A DNA stretch of 64,000 bases from Amia ocellicauda (GCF_036373705.1 NC_089851.1:42349470-42413469); one strand, 5' to 3'. Positions 1-13,343 are shown, counted from the first letter of the stretch. Notes: generated from the sequence alone by a model not told the origin. Numbers and translations: made by a program.

Positions 1-1430
1 ACACACGTTTGGCCCAGGCTCAGTCATAGTCAGCAGCAACCTGTCATGTATAGCCTGAAGTCTGTCAGTCAAAAAAAGTCGTGACTAATATTTATTACAC
101 ACTTTGAAAGTTTAAATAAGTCTATCTAGACCAAGCTACAATTGCCAAATCCCATTTGCTGATTTTAACTTAGTAGCTAATTAGCTAACTGCAGAACTGC
201 AGATGCTGCAGAACTAGGTATCAGTGTTATGGCATAGATTTTTACTGAGACCAAAAAAGTTAAACAAACCTCTTGGTCAAGGTAAAACTCACTATAGATG
301 CAAATACACAGCCATCAAGTTCTAATAAAATGCTTTTTGGTGGCAGGTAAACTTGGACTGACCAGTTACAGTAACGAGGAGAAAACCCACATAGCCAGCT
401 GGCTATATGTCATCATCATCATCATCATTAAAATAGTTATGTAGCCAGTATGCAATCAACCTACAGCAATAGAAATGAAGCATAGCCAAATAATATTACG
501 AAACCTTTCTCCTGTGCTTCTTTTTTCTTCTTAGACAGTTTTTACACCTTTTGCGCCATTGGATGGCATTATATAATTTGGTCGCGTCGCAATCCCAAAA
601 TATACATATTTAGTGCAGTTTGTGAAAAAAACAAAGGGGCGGGGGATAAAAACTGCAGGGGGAGGGCGGGCAATTACACCTGTAAGAAACCATTAAATAA
701 TGAATTACTGAAAAAAAGCACCATATCAGCTAATTTCACCTAATATTTAGCCGTGTTTCATTAACACACTGCCATCTGGTATTCGGCAGGATAGGCTGGC
801 TTAGCCCAGGCAACTAATTTTGAAAAACTATTGGCAATTGAGTGACAGGGGCGGGTCTGCACAGGGCCACAAACCATTAAGAGGATTTTAGTGTACTAGT
901 CTTATGTAATTTTTGAGAAATGACTAATTCAATTCTGGGACTGAATGTAAAACCCATATGAGAAGTGGGATATAGGCACCCAAGCACACATACGCTATGC
1001 AGCTGCAGATCGATGGCAGGTTTCTGGCACATACATTATGATGTTTGATTCATGAGGATTTGATTCATAATCAATTATTTAAAATCACTAACAAAATATT
1101 CTATTTATTTATTTATTTGCAAGAGGGCCTCCTAGTGCCCGGGAATACAAAAATAAAATTTCTGATATAAAAAATACAATTCTTGATATCAACAATTGGC
1201 AATTAATTTTATATAAGCAATTGCATTATTGGTATCAGAAATTGTATTCTTGATATAAAAAATGCATACTAATTAACATCCGGTTAAAGATTAAATGTCA
1301 CAACGGCTTGCCGTACATGATCACACACTGAACAACAATGATTATTACAACAGACTTTTCAAAAGTCTGTGTGTAGGCATTTTAGTTTATCTCGCTTATT
1401 TGGTGGTAGTTTGAAGCATATATACATATA
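1..1430. other. AT-rich intergenic DNA, no gene seen
   Basis: No open frame or spliced exon that I can support. A short (CAT)n run lies near 412-427. Around 1140-1265 short AT-rich words recur in direct and inverted orientation, as in a decayed non-autonomous transposon. Confidence 0.5.
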
Positions 1431-2711
1431 CAGTGAGGGAAAAAATTATTTGAACCCCTGCTGATTTTGTACGTTTGCCCACTGACAAAGAAATGATCAG
1501 TCTATAATTTTAATGGTAGGTGTATTTTAACAGTGAGAGACAGAATAACAACAAAAAAATCCAGAAAAACGCATTTCAAAAAAGGTATAAATTGATTTGC
1601 ATGTTAATGAGGGAAATAAGTATTTGACCCCTTCGACTTAGTACTTGATGGCAAAACCCTTGTTGGCAATCACAGATCAGACGTTTCTTGTAGTTGGCCA
1701 CCAGGTTTGCACACATCTCAGGAGGGATTTTGTCCCACTCCTCTTTGCAGATCCTCTCCAAGTTATTAAGGTTTCGAGGCTGACATTTTGCAACTTGAAC
1801 CTTCAGCTCCCTCCACAGATTTTCTATGGGATTAAGGTCTGGAGACTGGCTAGGCCACTCCAGGACCTTAATGTGCTTCTTCTTGAGCCACTCCTTTGTT
1901 ACCTTGGCTGTGTGTTTTGGGTCATTGTCATGCTGGAATACCCATCATGACCCATTTTCAATGCCCTGGCTGAGGGAAGGAGGTTCTCACCCAAGATTTG
2001 ATGGTACATGGCCCCCGTCCATCATCCCTTTGATGCGGTGCAGTTTTCCTGTCCCCTTAGCAGAAAAACACCCCCATAGCATAATGTTTCCATCTCCATG
2101 TTTGTCGGTGGGGATGGTGTTCTTGGGGTCATTCCTCCTCCTCCAAACACGGCGAGTTGAGTTGATGCCAAAGAGCTCGATTTTGGTCTCATCTGACCAC
2201 AACACTTTCACCCAGTTCTCCTCTGAATCATTCAGATGTTCATTGGCAAACTTCATACAGGCCTGTACATGTGCTTTCTTGAGCAGGGGGACCTTGCGGG
2301 CGCTGCAGGATTTTAGTCCTTCACGGCATAGTGTGTTACCAATTATTTTCTTGGTGACTATGGTCCCAGCTGCCTTGAGATCATTAACAAGATCCTCCCG
2401 TGTAGTTCTGGGCTGATTCCTCACCGTTCTCATGATCATTGAAACTCCACGAGGTGAGATCTTGCATGGAGCACCAGACCGAGGGAGACTGACAGTTGTT
2501 TTGTGTTTCTTCCATTTGCGAATAATCGTACCAACTGTTGTCACCTTCTCAGCAAGCTGCTTGGTGATGGTCTTGTGGCCCATTCCAGCCTTGTGTAGGT
2601 CAACAATCCTGTCCCTGACATCCTTGGACAGCTCTTTGGTCTTGGCCATGGTGGAGAGTTTGGAATCTGATTGATTGATTGAGTGAAGTGTTCCCTTAAT
2701 TTTTTTGAGCA

Positions 2712-2712
<1 letters not shown>
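1431..2712 (-). mobile_element. Tc1-like DNA transposon, family A copy 1, broken
   Basis: The left end begins with CAGTGAGGGAAAAA after a TA, as in the copies at 10121 and 57103. The transposase reads on the minus strand from an ATG at 2649 to a stop near 1638. It shows paired helix-turn-helix DNA-binding regions at the N-terminus and the DDE catalytic motifs WSDET and SPDLNPIE. The frame is broken by one extra C in the C-run at 2011-2016, so it reads about 220 residues and then shifts. The right end does not match the inverted terminal repeat of the other two copies. It stops at a different sequence (..TTTTTTGAGCAGTA) that runs into a TA repeat, so this copy is truncated or chimeric. Non-functional. 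Confidence 0.85.

Positions 2713-2750
<38 letters not shown>
2713..2750. repeat. (TA)n microsatellite
   Basis: Uninterrupted TA dinucleotides between two transposons. TA is the Tc1/mariner target, so such tracts attract insertions. Confidence 0.95.
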
Positions 2751-2753
<3 letters not shown>

Positions 2754-3638
2754 TCACCTAAAGGATTATTAGGAACACCTGTTCAATTTCTCATTAATGC
2801 AAGCTGATAGAAGAGCAACTTTGACTGAAATAACCACTCGTTACAACCGAGGTATGCAGCAAAGCATTTGTGAAGCCACAACACGTACAACCTTGAGGCG
2901 GATGGGCTACAACAGCAGAAGACCCCACCGGGTACCACTCATCTCCACTACAAATAGGAAAAAGAGGCTACAATTTGCACAAGCTCACCAAAATTGGACA
3001 GTTGAAGACTGGAAAAATGTTGCCTGGTCTGATGAGTCTCGATTTCTGTTGAGACATTCAGATGGTAGAGTCAGAATTTGGCGTAAACAGAATGAGAACA
3101 TGGATCCATCATGCCTTGTTACCACTGTGCAGGCTGCTGGTGGTGGTGTAATGGTGTGGGGGATGTTTTATTGGCACACTTTAGGCCCCTTAGTGCCAAT
3201 TGGGCATCGTTTAAATGCCACGGCCTACCTGAGCATTGTTTCTGACCATGTCCATCCCTTTATGACCACCATGTACCCATCCTCTGATGGCTACTTCCAG
3301 CAGGATAATGCACCATGTCACAAAGGTGGAATCATTTCAAATTGGTTTCTTGAACATGACAATGAGTTCACTGTACTAAACTGGCCCCCACAGTCACCAG
3401 ATCTCAACCCAATAGAGCATCTTTGGGATGTGGTGGAACGGGAGCTTCGTGCCCTGGATGTGCATCCCACAAATCTCCATCAACTGCAAGATGCTATCCT
3501 ATCAATATGGGCCAACATTTCTAAAGAATGCTTTCAGCACCTTGTTGAATCAATGCCACGTAGAATTAAGGCAGTTCTGAAGGCGAAAGGGGGTCAAACA
3601 CAGTATTAGTATGGTGTTCCTAATAATCCTTTAGGTGA

Positions 3639-3641
<3 letters not shown>
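2751..3641 (+). mobile_element. Tc1/mariner transposon (DD36E type), N-terminally deleted
   Basis: Both ends carry an inverted repeat starting CACTCACCTAAAGGATTATT, flanked by TA. The frame at 2797-3609 (270 aa) reads through without a stop. It contains the catalytic motifs WSDESRF, QQDNAPCH and [13 protein letters not shown] count 36 residues between the second Asp and the Glu, which fits the DD36E ('Incomer') group rather than DD34E Tc1; the group name is from memory. Compared with the copy at 13344-14564 it lacks the N-terminal helix-turn-helix region, because DNA between the left repeat and codon ~77 is deleted. It could not bind its own ends if translated. Confidence 0.85.

Positions 3642-3699
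<58 letters not shown>
3642..3699. repeat. (TA)n microsatellite
   Basis: About 29 TA units directly after the transposon end. With the tract at 2713-2750 this shows the transposon landed in a long TA array. Confidence 0.95.
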
Positions 3700-3702
<3 letters not shown>

Positions 3703-4327
3703 TAAAAAAATAACTCACTCAACTTTTTGTTACATTGAATCAGTAAATTAATCTGGAGGGCAGTATACATTTACAATTAGTTAAATGTTATCTGCTACTG
3801 TGTGGAGATGCAGAAATACATGTAAATGTGACTTTTTTATTTTTGGTACTTTTAGATCCCTTCTTCTATAAAAATAAATGTTGTGCAAGAATGTAGAAAT
3901 AATACATTTTGTTTTTAAAGCCCCGATGTGACTGAGTCTCCTCTGAAGCCAGCTGAAGTATCAATAGTAGCACCAGTGAGGTTCAGAAAGGTAGATGATG
4001 AATATTGTTTAGGGTGACATAGTTAAGACAGAAATAGTACAAGACCAAGACAAGACAAGTAATACATTTAAGTCGAACCATATAAAAAGCTTCAGTTGCA
4101 ATTACATTTACCTTATTGTTCTCATAGTTTGTACAATACAGTATGCACACCATTGATAAAGACTTTTTTATATAATCAAAAACAGAGACAAGTTTAATCG
4201 TGCCTAAAGTTCTATAATACAGTACAGTTCAAAGCATAATACATTTACAAGTTCCAAATTACTCAAGTGTCTAGGTAAATATACAGTAAACAAAATGTAA
4301 GTCCTACATCCTAGATTGTAATAGCTA
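3700..4327. other. AT-rich intergenic DNA, nothing recognised
   Basis: No supported exon, and no repeat family that I recognise. Confidence 0.5.
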
Positions 4328-5370
4328 CAGTGCGTCTGGAAAGTATTCACAGCGCTTCACTTTTTCCACATTTTGTTATGTTACAGCCTTATTCCAAAAT
4401 TGATTAAATTCATTATTTTCCTCGAAATTCTACAAACAATACCCCATAATAACAATGTGAAAGAAGTTTGTTTGAAATCTTTGCAAATGTATTAAAAATT
4501 AAAAACAAAAAAAGCACATGTAAATAAGTATTCACAGCCTTTCCCATGACACTCAAAATTGAGCTCAGGTGCATCCTGTTTCCACTGATTTCTGTTTCTA
4601 CAACTTGATTGGAGTCCACCTGTGGTAAATTCAGTTGAATGGACATGATTTGGAAAGGCACACACCCGTCTATATAAGGTCCCACAGTTAACAGTGCATG
4701 TCAGAGCACACACCAAGCCATGAAGTCCAAGGAATTGTCTGTAGACCGCCGAGACAGGATTGTATCGAGGCACAGATCTGGGGAAGGGTACAGAAAAATG
4801 TCTGCAGCATTGAAGGTCCCAATGAGCACAGTGGCCTCCATCATCTGTAAATGGAAGAAGTTTGGAACCACTATGACTCTTCCTAGAGCTGGCCGCCTGG
4901 CCAAACTGAGCGATCGGGGGAGAAGGGCCTTAGTCAGGGAGGTGACCAAGAACCCGATGGTCACTCTGACAGAGCTCCAGCGTGTCTCTGTGGAGAGAGG
5001 AGAACCTTCCAGAAGAACAACCATCTCTGCAGCACTCCACCAATCAGGCCTGTATGGTAGAGTGTCCAGACGGAAGCCACTCCTCAGTAAAAGGCACATG
5101 ACAGCCCGTCTGGAGTTTGCAAAAGGCACCTGAAGGACTCTCAGACCATGAGAAACAAAATTATCTGGTCTGTTGAAACAAAGGTTGAACTCTTTTTTTA
5201 TTTTTAATACATTTGCAAAGATTTCAAACAGACTTCTTTCAGGTTGTCATTATGGGGTATTGTTTGTAGAATTTTGAGGAAAATAAGACTTTAATCCATT
5301 TTGGAATAAGGCTGTAACATAACAAAATGTGGAAAAAGTGAAGCGCTGTGAATACTTTCCGGATGCACTG
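4328..5370 (+). mobile_element. Tc1-like transposon, family B, internal deletion derivative
   Basis: TA-flanked element of 1043 bp with long inverted ends (left CAGTGCGTCTGGAAAGTATT, right ending ..GGATGCACTG). The + strand frame 4720-5133 (137 aa) starts MKSKELSVDRRDRIV and holds only the two helix-turn-helix DNA-binding segments and the linker. It stops after MTARLEFAKGT. The remains of the next segment (ATTATCTGGTCTG, a decayed WSDE region) are at about 5160, and the rest of the catalytic domain is deleted. A non-autonomous copy that could be moved only by a transposase supplied in trans. Confidence 0.85.
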
Positions 5371-5539
5371 TAATAAGTGCAGACAAGGTGTGAAGTCCTA
5401 GTAAAAAGCTAAGGGGAAGGGGGCATGGGGGAAATCAAAATAAACAACACGAGTGCTAGCAATGCAAAAGCAAGAAGTATGATGAAAAAGTTATATATGT
5501 GCAATTTCATTGAGCCACAGGGGAATAAACGACTACATT

Positions 5540-6405
5540 ACATGATGTGTCTTGAGTAATAGTCTTGAAGGTGGTCAGGGACTCAGCTCTCTTGACTTAA
5601 GTGGGAAGGTCATTCCACCACTTAGGGGCCAGGGATGAAAAGGAGTGGAGTGGAGGCAGTTAGTCTTCTGGCACAGTAAAACCGGTGCTGTCTGCAGGGG
5701 ATGTATGGAGACACGAGTGTCTGAAGGTAACTCGGTGCAGTGTGGTTGAGACAGCGGTAGGTGAGGGTCACTGTCTTGAACTGAATTCATGCCGGTATTG
5801 GGAGCCAGTAGAGGGAGCGGAGCAGTGGAGTAGCGTGTGCAAATCGGGGCAGAGAGAATACCAGACGAGCCACAGAGTTCTGGATAAGCTGGAGCGGGTG
5901 GGTGGGAGTTGCAGTAGTCCAGGCAGGAGAAGACCAGTGACTGGACGAGCAGCTGAGTCGAGTAGTCGGTGAGGAAGTGTCGGCGAATGTTGCTCAGGAA
6001 GAATCTACAGGTGCGTGTCAGCGTGGTGATGTGCTGAGTGGAGGCGAGCGCAGGATCGAGGGGGACTGCTAGGTTCTTAGTGGAAGAAGAGGGAGAGAGT
6101 GTCAAAGATTCCATGGGGAGTGAGATGGAGAGGTCAGCAGAAGGTGAGGAAGAGGGGGGAAAAGAGAAGATCCAATTTGGAGAGGTTGCGTTTGACGTGG
6201 TGTGAGTGCATCCAGGTGGAGATAGCAGGCAAGCAGGAAGAGATGCGAGAGGGGATGTGAGGGTCAGAAAAGGGAAAGACCGGAAGATCTGGGCATCATT
6301 GGCATAGAAATGATAGGAGAAGCCATGGGATGCGATGAGGGGGCCCAGGGATTGAGTGTAGAGAGAGAACAGGAGGGGGCCCAGGACGGAGTACGCCTGT
6401 GAGGA
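5540..6405 (-). mobile_element. L2-type LINE fragment (reverse transcriptase C-terminal half)
   Basis: Minus-strand translation gives [11 protein letters not shown] near 6400, then a degenerate polymerase box (FYANDAQIF where FYADDTQ is usual), then the thumb and C-terminal region with CLDYCNS and related words. This order is that of L2/CR1-group non-LTR retrotransposons. The reading frame is interrupted, and the 5' part is missing, as usual for target-primed insertions. A + strand L2 piece occurs at 43930-44340. Confidence 0.7.
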
Positions 6406-6420
6406 GAGGTTGAGGTGTGG

Positions 6421-7299
6421 ACAAATAACAACACAGCACTTACAACTGACACATGACACAATTCCAGAGATATAGGCAACATCAGTTTCACTGCTACTCA
6501 GCGCTACTAACAGTGAGACATTATGCAGCACATTGCCTAGGCGGCTAGACCTACAGCTGCTGTTCCAGTAGTAGTCAGTGGTGCTGCTAAGGCATAATCT
6601 TACATGAAACAACAAAATGACCCTTATGACCACAGATAATTGTCAAATACAAAATTACAATTAATGAGCATGAATAACAATATCTGACTCACCAATGATT
6701 TATCATGTTTGAGAGACTTTTTCTTGCATTTCTTGGAGGCAAGTGCATGGCAGCAGCAGGCAGCTTTTCTTTTTCTTCTGATTTACTTTTTAAAAGTTTG
6801 TTAATTTTGGTGTCTTTTTCAACAACTCATCTTTGAGTTTTGTCTTGCTTTTGTTGTTGATGTTTATGCTTTTGAGCTCCACTGTCATATTTTCTGATAG
6901 TTTGATTATTTGATATATTGAAAGTCAGCAGTCACAAACAGACAACCGAACAGAAAGGCAGTGGGAATGCACGCACATCTCAAAATCAACAATGCATGAT
7001 GACTGCGACGAAAAAGCAGAAAGGACAAAGGCCCCACAACAAATACACACACACACACAAATTCTATCACATTAAAAATGTTTCCATTGTCAACCGCCGG
7101 CAGCCCGTGTAGCCCATTGGGTTAATCTAGGCATGGATACGCTGTATTGACAGTTCCTGATATATGTGTAATTGTGCTGTTGAATGTGGACAAAAATGTC
7201 TGTCAAATTAGTGAGTAAAAACATGAATAAAACTGCATTGCTAGAAATCAGAGTTAAGTTAAATTATTTTTAGATGTGTTTATTTTGCCTGTGGACATT
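6421..7299. other. Intergenic, nothing recognised
   Basis: AT-rich sequence without a supported exon; one short (CA)n run near 7048-7060. Confidence 0.45.
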
Positions 7300-7445
7300 G
7301 ATAGAAAAGCATTTGTCCCTTTTAAAGCAATATGTCATTACACATGCACTGTATCTTTTAAAAACAAAATGTATTCAGTTCTGTCATGGATGAATAAATA
7401 CAATTTGCTGAAGCTGAATGGTGACAAAACTAAAATGTTATTTGT
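7300..7445 (+). mobile_element. LINE reverse transcriptase fragment
   Basis: Translation includes SWMNKYNLLKLNGDKTKML, the segment after the polymerase box in L2/Rex-type LINEs. Related sequence is seen at about 20900-21030 inside an intron of the cytokine gene. Short and decayed. Confidence 0.6.
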
Positions 7446-7446
7446 G

Positions 7447-7512
<66 letters not shown>
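7446..7512. repeat. (ATT)n microsatellite
   Basis: About 22 uninterrupted ATT units directly following the LINE fragment. Confidence 0.95.
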
Positions 7513-7514
<2 letters not shown>

Positions 7515-7570
7515 CTTAGATGCCCTTATTCAGAACCATTGTGTAAACTGAAAACAATGCTTAAATAAAG

Positions 7571-7745
7571 TGTCTCTCAAAAGTATTCACCCCCCTTGGA
7601 CTTTTCAACATTTCATTGAAATCATGAATGGATTTAATCAGGAGTTGTTGCCACTGATCAGCAAAGAAAATCTCCATAATGTCAAAGTGAAAAATGTAAT
7701 CTGCAAATTGTTCTAAATTCATTACAAATACAAAACAGAAAATAA
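7571..7745. mobile_element. Terminal fragment of another Tc1-like family
   Basis: The words TCTCAAAAGTATTCACCCCC, then 'catttcattgaaatcatgaatgg' type sequence and 'caaagtgaaaaatgta', resemble the long terminal repeats of fish Tc1 elements. No transposase follows and no partner end is seen, so this is a truncated end. Confidence 0.55.
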
Positions 7746-10120
7746 TTGAATTAAAAAAAGAATAAAAATGGCAATAGTCAATGTGAATGTACTGTATGGT
7801 AATGCAGTTTCAGTATTGTATCTACTAGAGTGAAGGAGAAAGGAGGTGGAGATATAATCTTTCTTAAGGTCCAAAATCGAGCTTAAGCTTATGCCAGATA
7901 AAGCCTGAAGTTTGCATGTATCTATTCGACAGTTACAGCAAGGGTGACTGCTAATTACATTTACATACACCCCATGGTGGCAAATGCAGTTTGTTTCACA
8001 CAGATTTGAATCCACAAAATCCACAAAAATCTAAAAATTTAAATAAAAAAACAGACCATGTGATTGTAGCAAAGTCAATTGGTAACCTACAAGTGAACTG
8101 TGAACCTGACTGATCTAAAATGACAAAGCAGAAGTTGACCAGACTGTGAATTGGCTCTGATTGAATACTGTGTTCTACCCAACTAGTGGTTACAATTTGG
8201 ATCTAGATTTTTTAGAGTTTAGATTTAGGTCTCAGCTGCAAATGGAGACCTGGCTCTAGTAGCAGAGGTGGTGGGGGGTCTGGTGACCTGAGAGGCACTG
8301 GCATCATATCCAAGATGATGTCAATTCCATTCACCTGTACCATGAAAACCAGGAATAAGCATTAGTCCTCATGAGCCACAGGCATGAGAGGATTTAGCTC
8401 ATATAAAACCCTACTTCAGATCTGCTGCCTGTTCACAGTCTCTCCTCTCTCTCGCTCTTCAAACCCACCCACTTGTTACGATATGACCATCTTCATATTC
8501 GATATTCGACATTGTGTGAACTACACATGCACACAGGCACCCACACATGCAGGCAAACACACCGATACACACCAGGGAAAAACAAACAGACAGAACGGGC
8601 CTGATCAGTGCATTATGAGTTAATTCCCAGTTTCACCTGTCACAGCTTGCTGGCATCTGTCCAGGTTGGGACAGCTTTTGACAATCTAAAGATTGTGTTT
8701 TTGGCTTTGATCCACCCCAAAGTCCCGGCAGTCCTTTTTGTTACACTCTTGGAATGCACAGGTAGAAAATCTTACTGTTAGTGCACCATATTATCAGATC
8801 CACTTCCCACCCACACACAGAGCACATGCTTCAAGGCAGGAAAAAGAAACTTAAGAGTATCACTTTGACTGCTACTTCTGTATAAATTATATTTTATCAT
8901 ATACACTTTTAAGTGCATTGCTTGTAACAGTTTAGTGGCCATAACTATTTTTTTAGCATTAATTAACAAATATCATGACACTTCACAGACAAAAGTGTTA
9001 AATGCTATCATAAATTAAGAACTACAACTATTTACATTCATGTTAAAGTAAGGATCTACAACTATTTACATTCATGTTAAAGTAAGGATCTACAAAAACT
9101 ATTACATTCAGCATTTAAAATCAGGCCATTTTTCTTTTATGATGACGACTTCATTTCTCTAGCTAAATTTCCCTTGACATTATTTATTTTAACAACTCCT
9201 CTCCCACGGAGGCTTTTTATTTATTTAATCAAACAGTTCACACTTGAATAGTCCAGTAATTTAATTAGACAACTGGGATCATGCATAGGAAAAAATAAAA
9301 CACATTGGAACTGTATGGTTATCAATATGTAGACATCAACTGCAATTATTTTCATTCCATTCCCATTAATTTCTGTTTCAGTCATGCATCATATTAAACG
9401 TTTGTCTACTCTTTGAGCCCTATTGCTTTGCAGGTTGTCATATTTATGCCTGGCTACGCATAGATGCTTAGTGATGGTGTAAATTATTCTTTATCTCTGT
9501 CAGCCTGTCTTGCTAAGGGATACCTCCACTGCACTTTGGGTACAAATTGGTCCATTGTGCATTAGGGTTAAGGTTCTCCAAATCTGGGCAATATCTCAGA
9601 CAGTGGTTCACAAATTTCTTCCTCACTGCCATTCAGCTTTTGGTGGTATTTAAAGTATGGCGAACCACAATATGAACTATATAGCCAACATACTCTTTAT
9701 TGCTAATAGTAGGAGTCTGGTGTGTAACAGTTTATCTTCAGACTGGTAGAAGACTGATAGCACAAATAATGTAGTGTAACGTTTAGTTGCATTTCGCTAA
9801 ACATTTGATCTCAGTAGTATGACCACATTTATTAAAATAAGGATAAATGATTTGCTGAATATCTGCATCATCTTATGCACCAGGTTTAGTGTTTTTTTTG
9901 TTGTTGCCATTGCTGGAAATACCAAACACTGCTTATTTTTAACACATATCAACTTTATTACAGTTTTAAAGTTATTCTGTACCCAGTTCATGCTTATTAT
10001 TGAAAAGTGTATTTTAAAACGTATTCACTGTTCCAAAGCAGAAAGCAATTACACACACATTTGAACAGAATATCTTTATAATACAATCTTTGCAGTAAGC
10101 ACACTCTTAAGACACAGCTA
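7746..10120. other. Intergenic, no gene seen
   Basis: No supported exon on either strand. A 34-bp unit is duplicated in tandem at 9022-9094. A CA-rich patch lies at 8525-8575. Confidence 0.5.
9022..9094. repeat. 34-bp tandem duplication
   Basis: The unit beginning CTACAACTATTTACATTC occurs twice with no differences, followed by the first bases of a third copy. This indicates a recent slippage event. Confidence 0.9.
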
Positions 10121-11694
10121 CAGTGAGGGAAAAAAGTATTTGAACCCCTGCTGATTTTGTACGTTTGCCCACTGACAAAGAAATGATCAGTCTATAATTT
10201 TAATGGTAGGTGTATTTTAACAGTGAGAGACAGAATAACAACAACAAAATCCAGAAAAACACATTTCTAAAAAGTTATACATTGATTTGCATGTTAATGA
10301 GGGAAATAAGTATTTGACCCCTTCGACTTAGTACTTGGTGGCAAAAGCCTTGTTGGCAATCACAGAGGTCAGACGTTTCTTGTAGTTGGCCACCAGGTTT
10401 GCACACATCTCAGGAGGGATTTTGTCCCACTCCTCTTTGCAGGTCCTCTCCAAGTCATTAAGGTTTCGAGGCTGACGTTTGGCAACTCGAACCTTCAGCT
10501 CCCTCCACAGATTTTCTATGGGATTAAGGTCTGGAGACTGGCTAGGCCACTCCAGGACCTTAATGTGCTTCTTCTTGAGCCACTCCTTTGTTGCCTTGGC
10601 TGTGTGTTTTAGGTCATTGTCATGCTGGAATACCCATCATGACCCATTTTCAATGCCCTGACTGAGGGAAGGAGGTTCTCACCCAAGATTTGATGGTACA
10701 TGGCCCCGTCCATCGTCCCTTTGATGCGGTGCAGTTGTCCTGTCCCCTTAGCAGAAAAACACCCCCAAAGCATAATGTTTCCACCTCCATGTTTGACGGT
10801 GGGGATGGTGTTCTTGGGGTCATTCCTCCTCCTCCAAACACGGCGAGTTGAGTTGATGCCAAAGAGCTCGATTTTGGTCTCATCTGACCACAACACTTTC
10901 ACCCAGTTCTCCTCTGAATCATTCAGATGTTCATTGGAAAACTTCAGACGGGCCTGTACATGTGCTTTCTTGAGCAGGGGGACCTTGCAGGCGCTGCAGG
11001 ATTTCAGTCCTTCACGGCGTAGTGTGTTACCAATTGTTTTCTTGGTGACTATGGTCCCAGCTGCCTTGAGATCATTAACAAGATCCTGGGCTGATTCCTC
11101 ACCGTTCTCATGATAATTGAAACTCAACAAGGTGAGATCTTGCATGGAGCCCCAGACCAAGGAAGACTGACAGTTGTTTTGTGTTTCTTCCATTTGCGAA
11201 TAATCGCACCAACTGTTGTCACTTTCTCACCAAGCTGCTTGGCGATGGTCTTGTAGCCCATTCCAGCCTTGTGTAGGTCTACAATCTTGTCCCTGACATC
11301 CTTGGACAGCTCTTTGGTCTTGGCCATGGTGGAGAGTTTGGAATCTGATTGATTGATTGCTTCTGAGGACAGGTGTCTTTTATACAGGTAACAAGCTGAG
11401 ATTAGGAGCACTCCCTTTAAGAGAGTGCTCCTAATCTCAGCTCGTTACCTGTATAAAATACACCTATCAGCCAGAAATCTTGCTGATTGATAGGGGATCA
11501 AATACTTATTTCCCTCATTAACATGCAAATCAATTTATAACTTTTTTGAAATGCATTTTTCTGGATTTTTTTGTTGTTATTCTGTCTCTCACTGTTAAAA
11601 TACACCTACCATTAAAATTATAGACTGATCATTTCTTTGTCAGTGGGTAAACATACAAAATCAGCAGGGGATCAAATACTTTTTTCCCTCACTG
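10121..11694 (-). mobile_element. Tc1-like DNA transposon, family A copy 2, full length, dead
   Basis: A 1574-bp element flanked by TA, with long inverted terminal repeats (CAGTGAGGGAAAAAAGTATT at the left and its complement at the right). The minus-strand transposase starts at 11327 ([16 protein letters not shown]) and its stop lies near 10328. It has the DNA-binding region, the bipartite NLS-like basic stretch, WSDET and SPDLNPIE of DD34E transposases. The frame is interrupted near 11110-11135, where a short segment is lost and frames shift, and again near 10630-10650. An extra palindrome around 11395-11450 sits between the transposase start and the right repeat. Same family as 1431-2712 and 57103-58683. 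Confidence 0.9.
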
Positions 11695-11696
11695 TA

Positions 11697-12444
11697 CAAT
11701 CATGAAAACAAGTTATTGTACAGACTCATTAGCACCAATCCATTTCAATCCTATTCCTGTAAAAGCTTTTTTTCAGCAGGCATTTACTTCCTTTCACTTT
11801 GAAAGTTAAGCCACACCTAGGAGTGGAAGAAACACCTCTTAAGTTTTGTTATTAAAATATAGCACAGAATAGGGCACACAACTGAGTGCAGCCTAGAGCG
11901 TTTCATTGTTTGCCAAGAATGCACTAAATGAGCATGAGGGGGGACACACACACACGCACATTATCAGGTGGGAAATATTTATTCAAATCCAAATAATTTA
12001 CTGTCAGAAGCATGTTTCATAGTGCATTCTAGGATTAAGCATGCGTTACTGGGAAAGGGACATTGCAAATAGAAACCAAAGTCATTTCTAAAACTTCATT
12101 GAGGTCACTTATAAATTCATTTGAAGGACTTCAATGTGGCATTTATCCAGTTTCTGCAAAAATATCAAACATGCATTTTGGTTTCATAAATTAAGCTTTA
12201 AAAATCACTTTGTCTTTGTTTGCCCCTTTTTAAAATCATGCCATGCCATACATTTATTCAGACAATGTTTTGTGGTATTTTGTGGCAGGTAATACATCCA
12301 AGGCTCTGTAAACCATGATGAAAATATTTATAGTTTATTACTGATGTGTTATGCTTACGTTTTTGCTGAGTTAGAATACCTTAACAAGTGTAAAATGATT
12401 ATTATTATAGCAAATGGAACTGGAAGTGCTGGAACCAACAATTA
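11697..12444. other. Intergenic, nothing recognised
   Basis: AT-rich DNA without supported exons. Confidence 0.45.
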
Positions 12445-12919
12445 ACAATAATTAGGGCTGTACGATATGACGATATATATCGTATGACGATAGAAAAACG
12501 TCTACCGTTTCATATTATGCTATATCATTTATATCGTGGTGTCGCAAATCGCAATCTTTACGGCAGTATTTTTCATCATTAGGACTCTTTGCGTTCTTCC
12601 CGGTTCTTCCACACGTTTCGGATGCGCCAAGAAATGAGCATCAGAAACACAGACAGACATAGAGGAGAGAGACCTGACACACAATAACCACAATAACCAA
12701 AATAAACTTTAATGCGCAAGCGCACACATTCCGCCCCGCTCTCGTCGCCGGGCTAAACTCGATCTCCAAGCACCCCAACCCCCGCTAATATAGATTGATA
12801 TAATTTGTATAAAATTAATAATAACGTTTGTTTGCATTTTAATAAATTGGAAAGCAATGCAAACAGATGCAGAAAGTATAATTTTCTTTTTATTAAGATG
12901 GTGAAGTGGTTCAAAAGTT

Positions 12920-12920
<1 letters not shown>

Positions 12921-12959
<39 letters not shown>

Positions 12960-12965
12960 TATTAT
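12921..12965. repeat. (ATT)n microsatellite inside the hAT element
   Basis: ATT units with a few interruptions towards the right end. Confidence 0.9.
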
Positions 12966-13343
12966 AACTATTTTGTATTAACAACGTGCTGTACTTGTAA
13001 GTAGAATAGAAACGCGACAGTCAGAGGAGAAATGTCTCTGTCTAGTAGATGTTAATGCGCCACTATAAGCCCGGCTGTGCTAAATCTTCCTGAATCTGTA
13101 CCTTTACAGCGCATGTGTTGCGTGATCACTATTACTTGTGTTATTGTTGTTATGTGACAATAAATCATACTGTGTATATGTATGTATGTGCTGTGAGGAA
13201 GATAAGTCGAAACGCGTAAGCATTATGATGTTCACTTTTTCTCTAATAAATAATTTTTGAGACATCGGTGAATGTGGACTGTTTTTAGACGGAGCTGCTG
13301 TACCATCCTAATATAATACGGATAATTGTTATATATATATATA

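Noticed and set aside
1645..2674. Several + strand open frames of 80-196 codons over the Tc1 copies
   Set aside because: They are antisense shadows of the minus-strand transposase.
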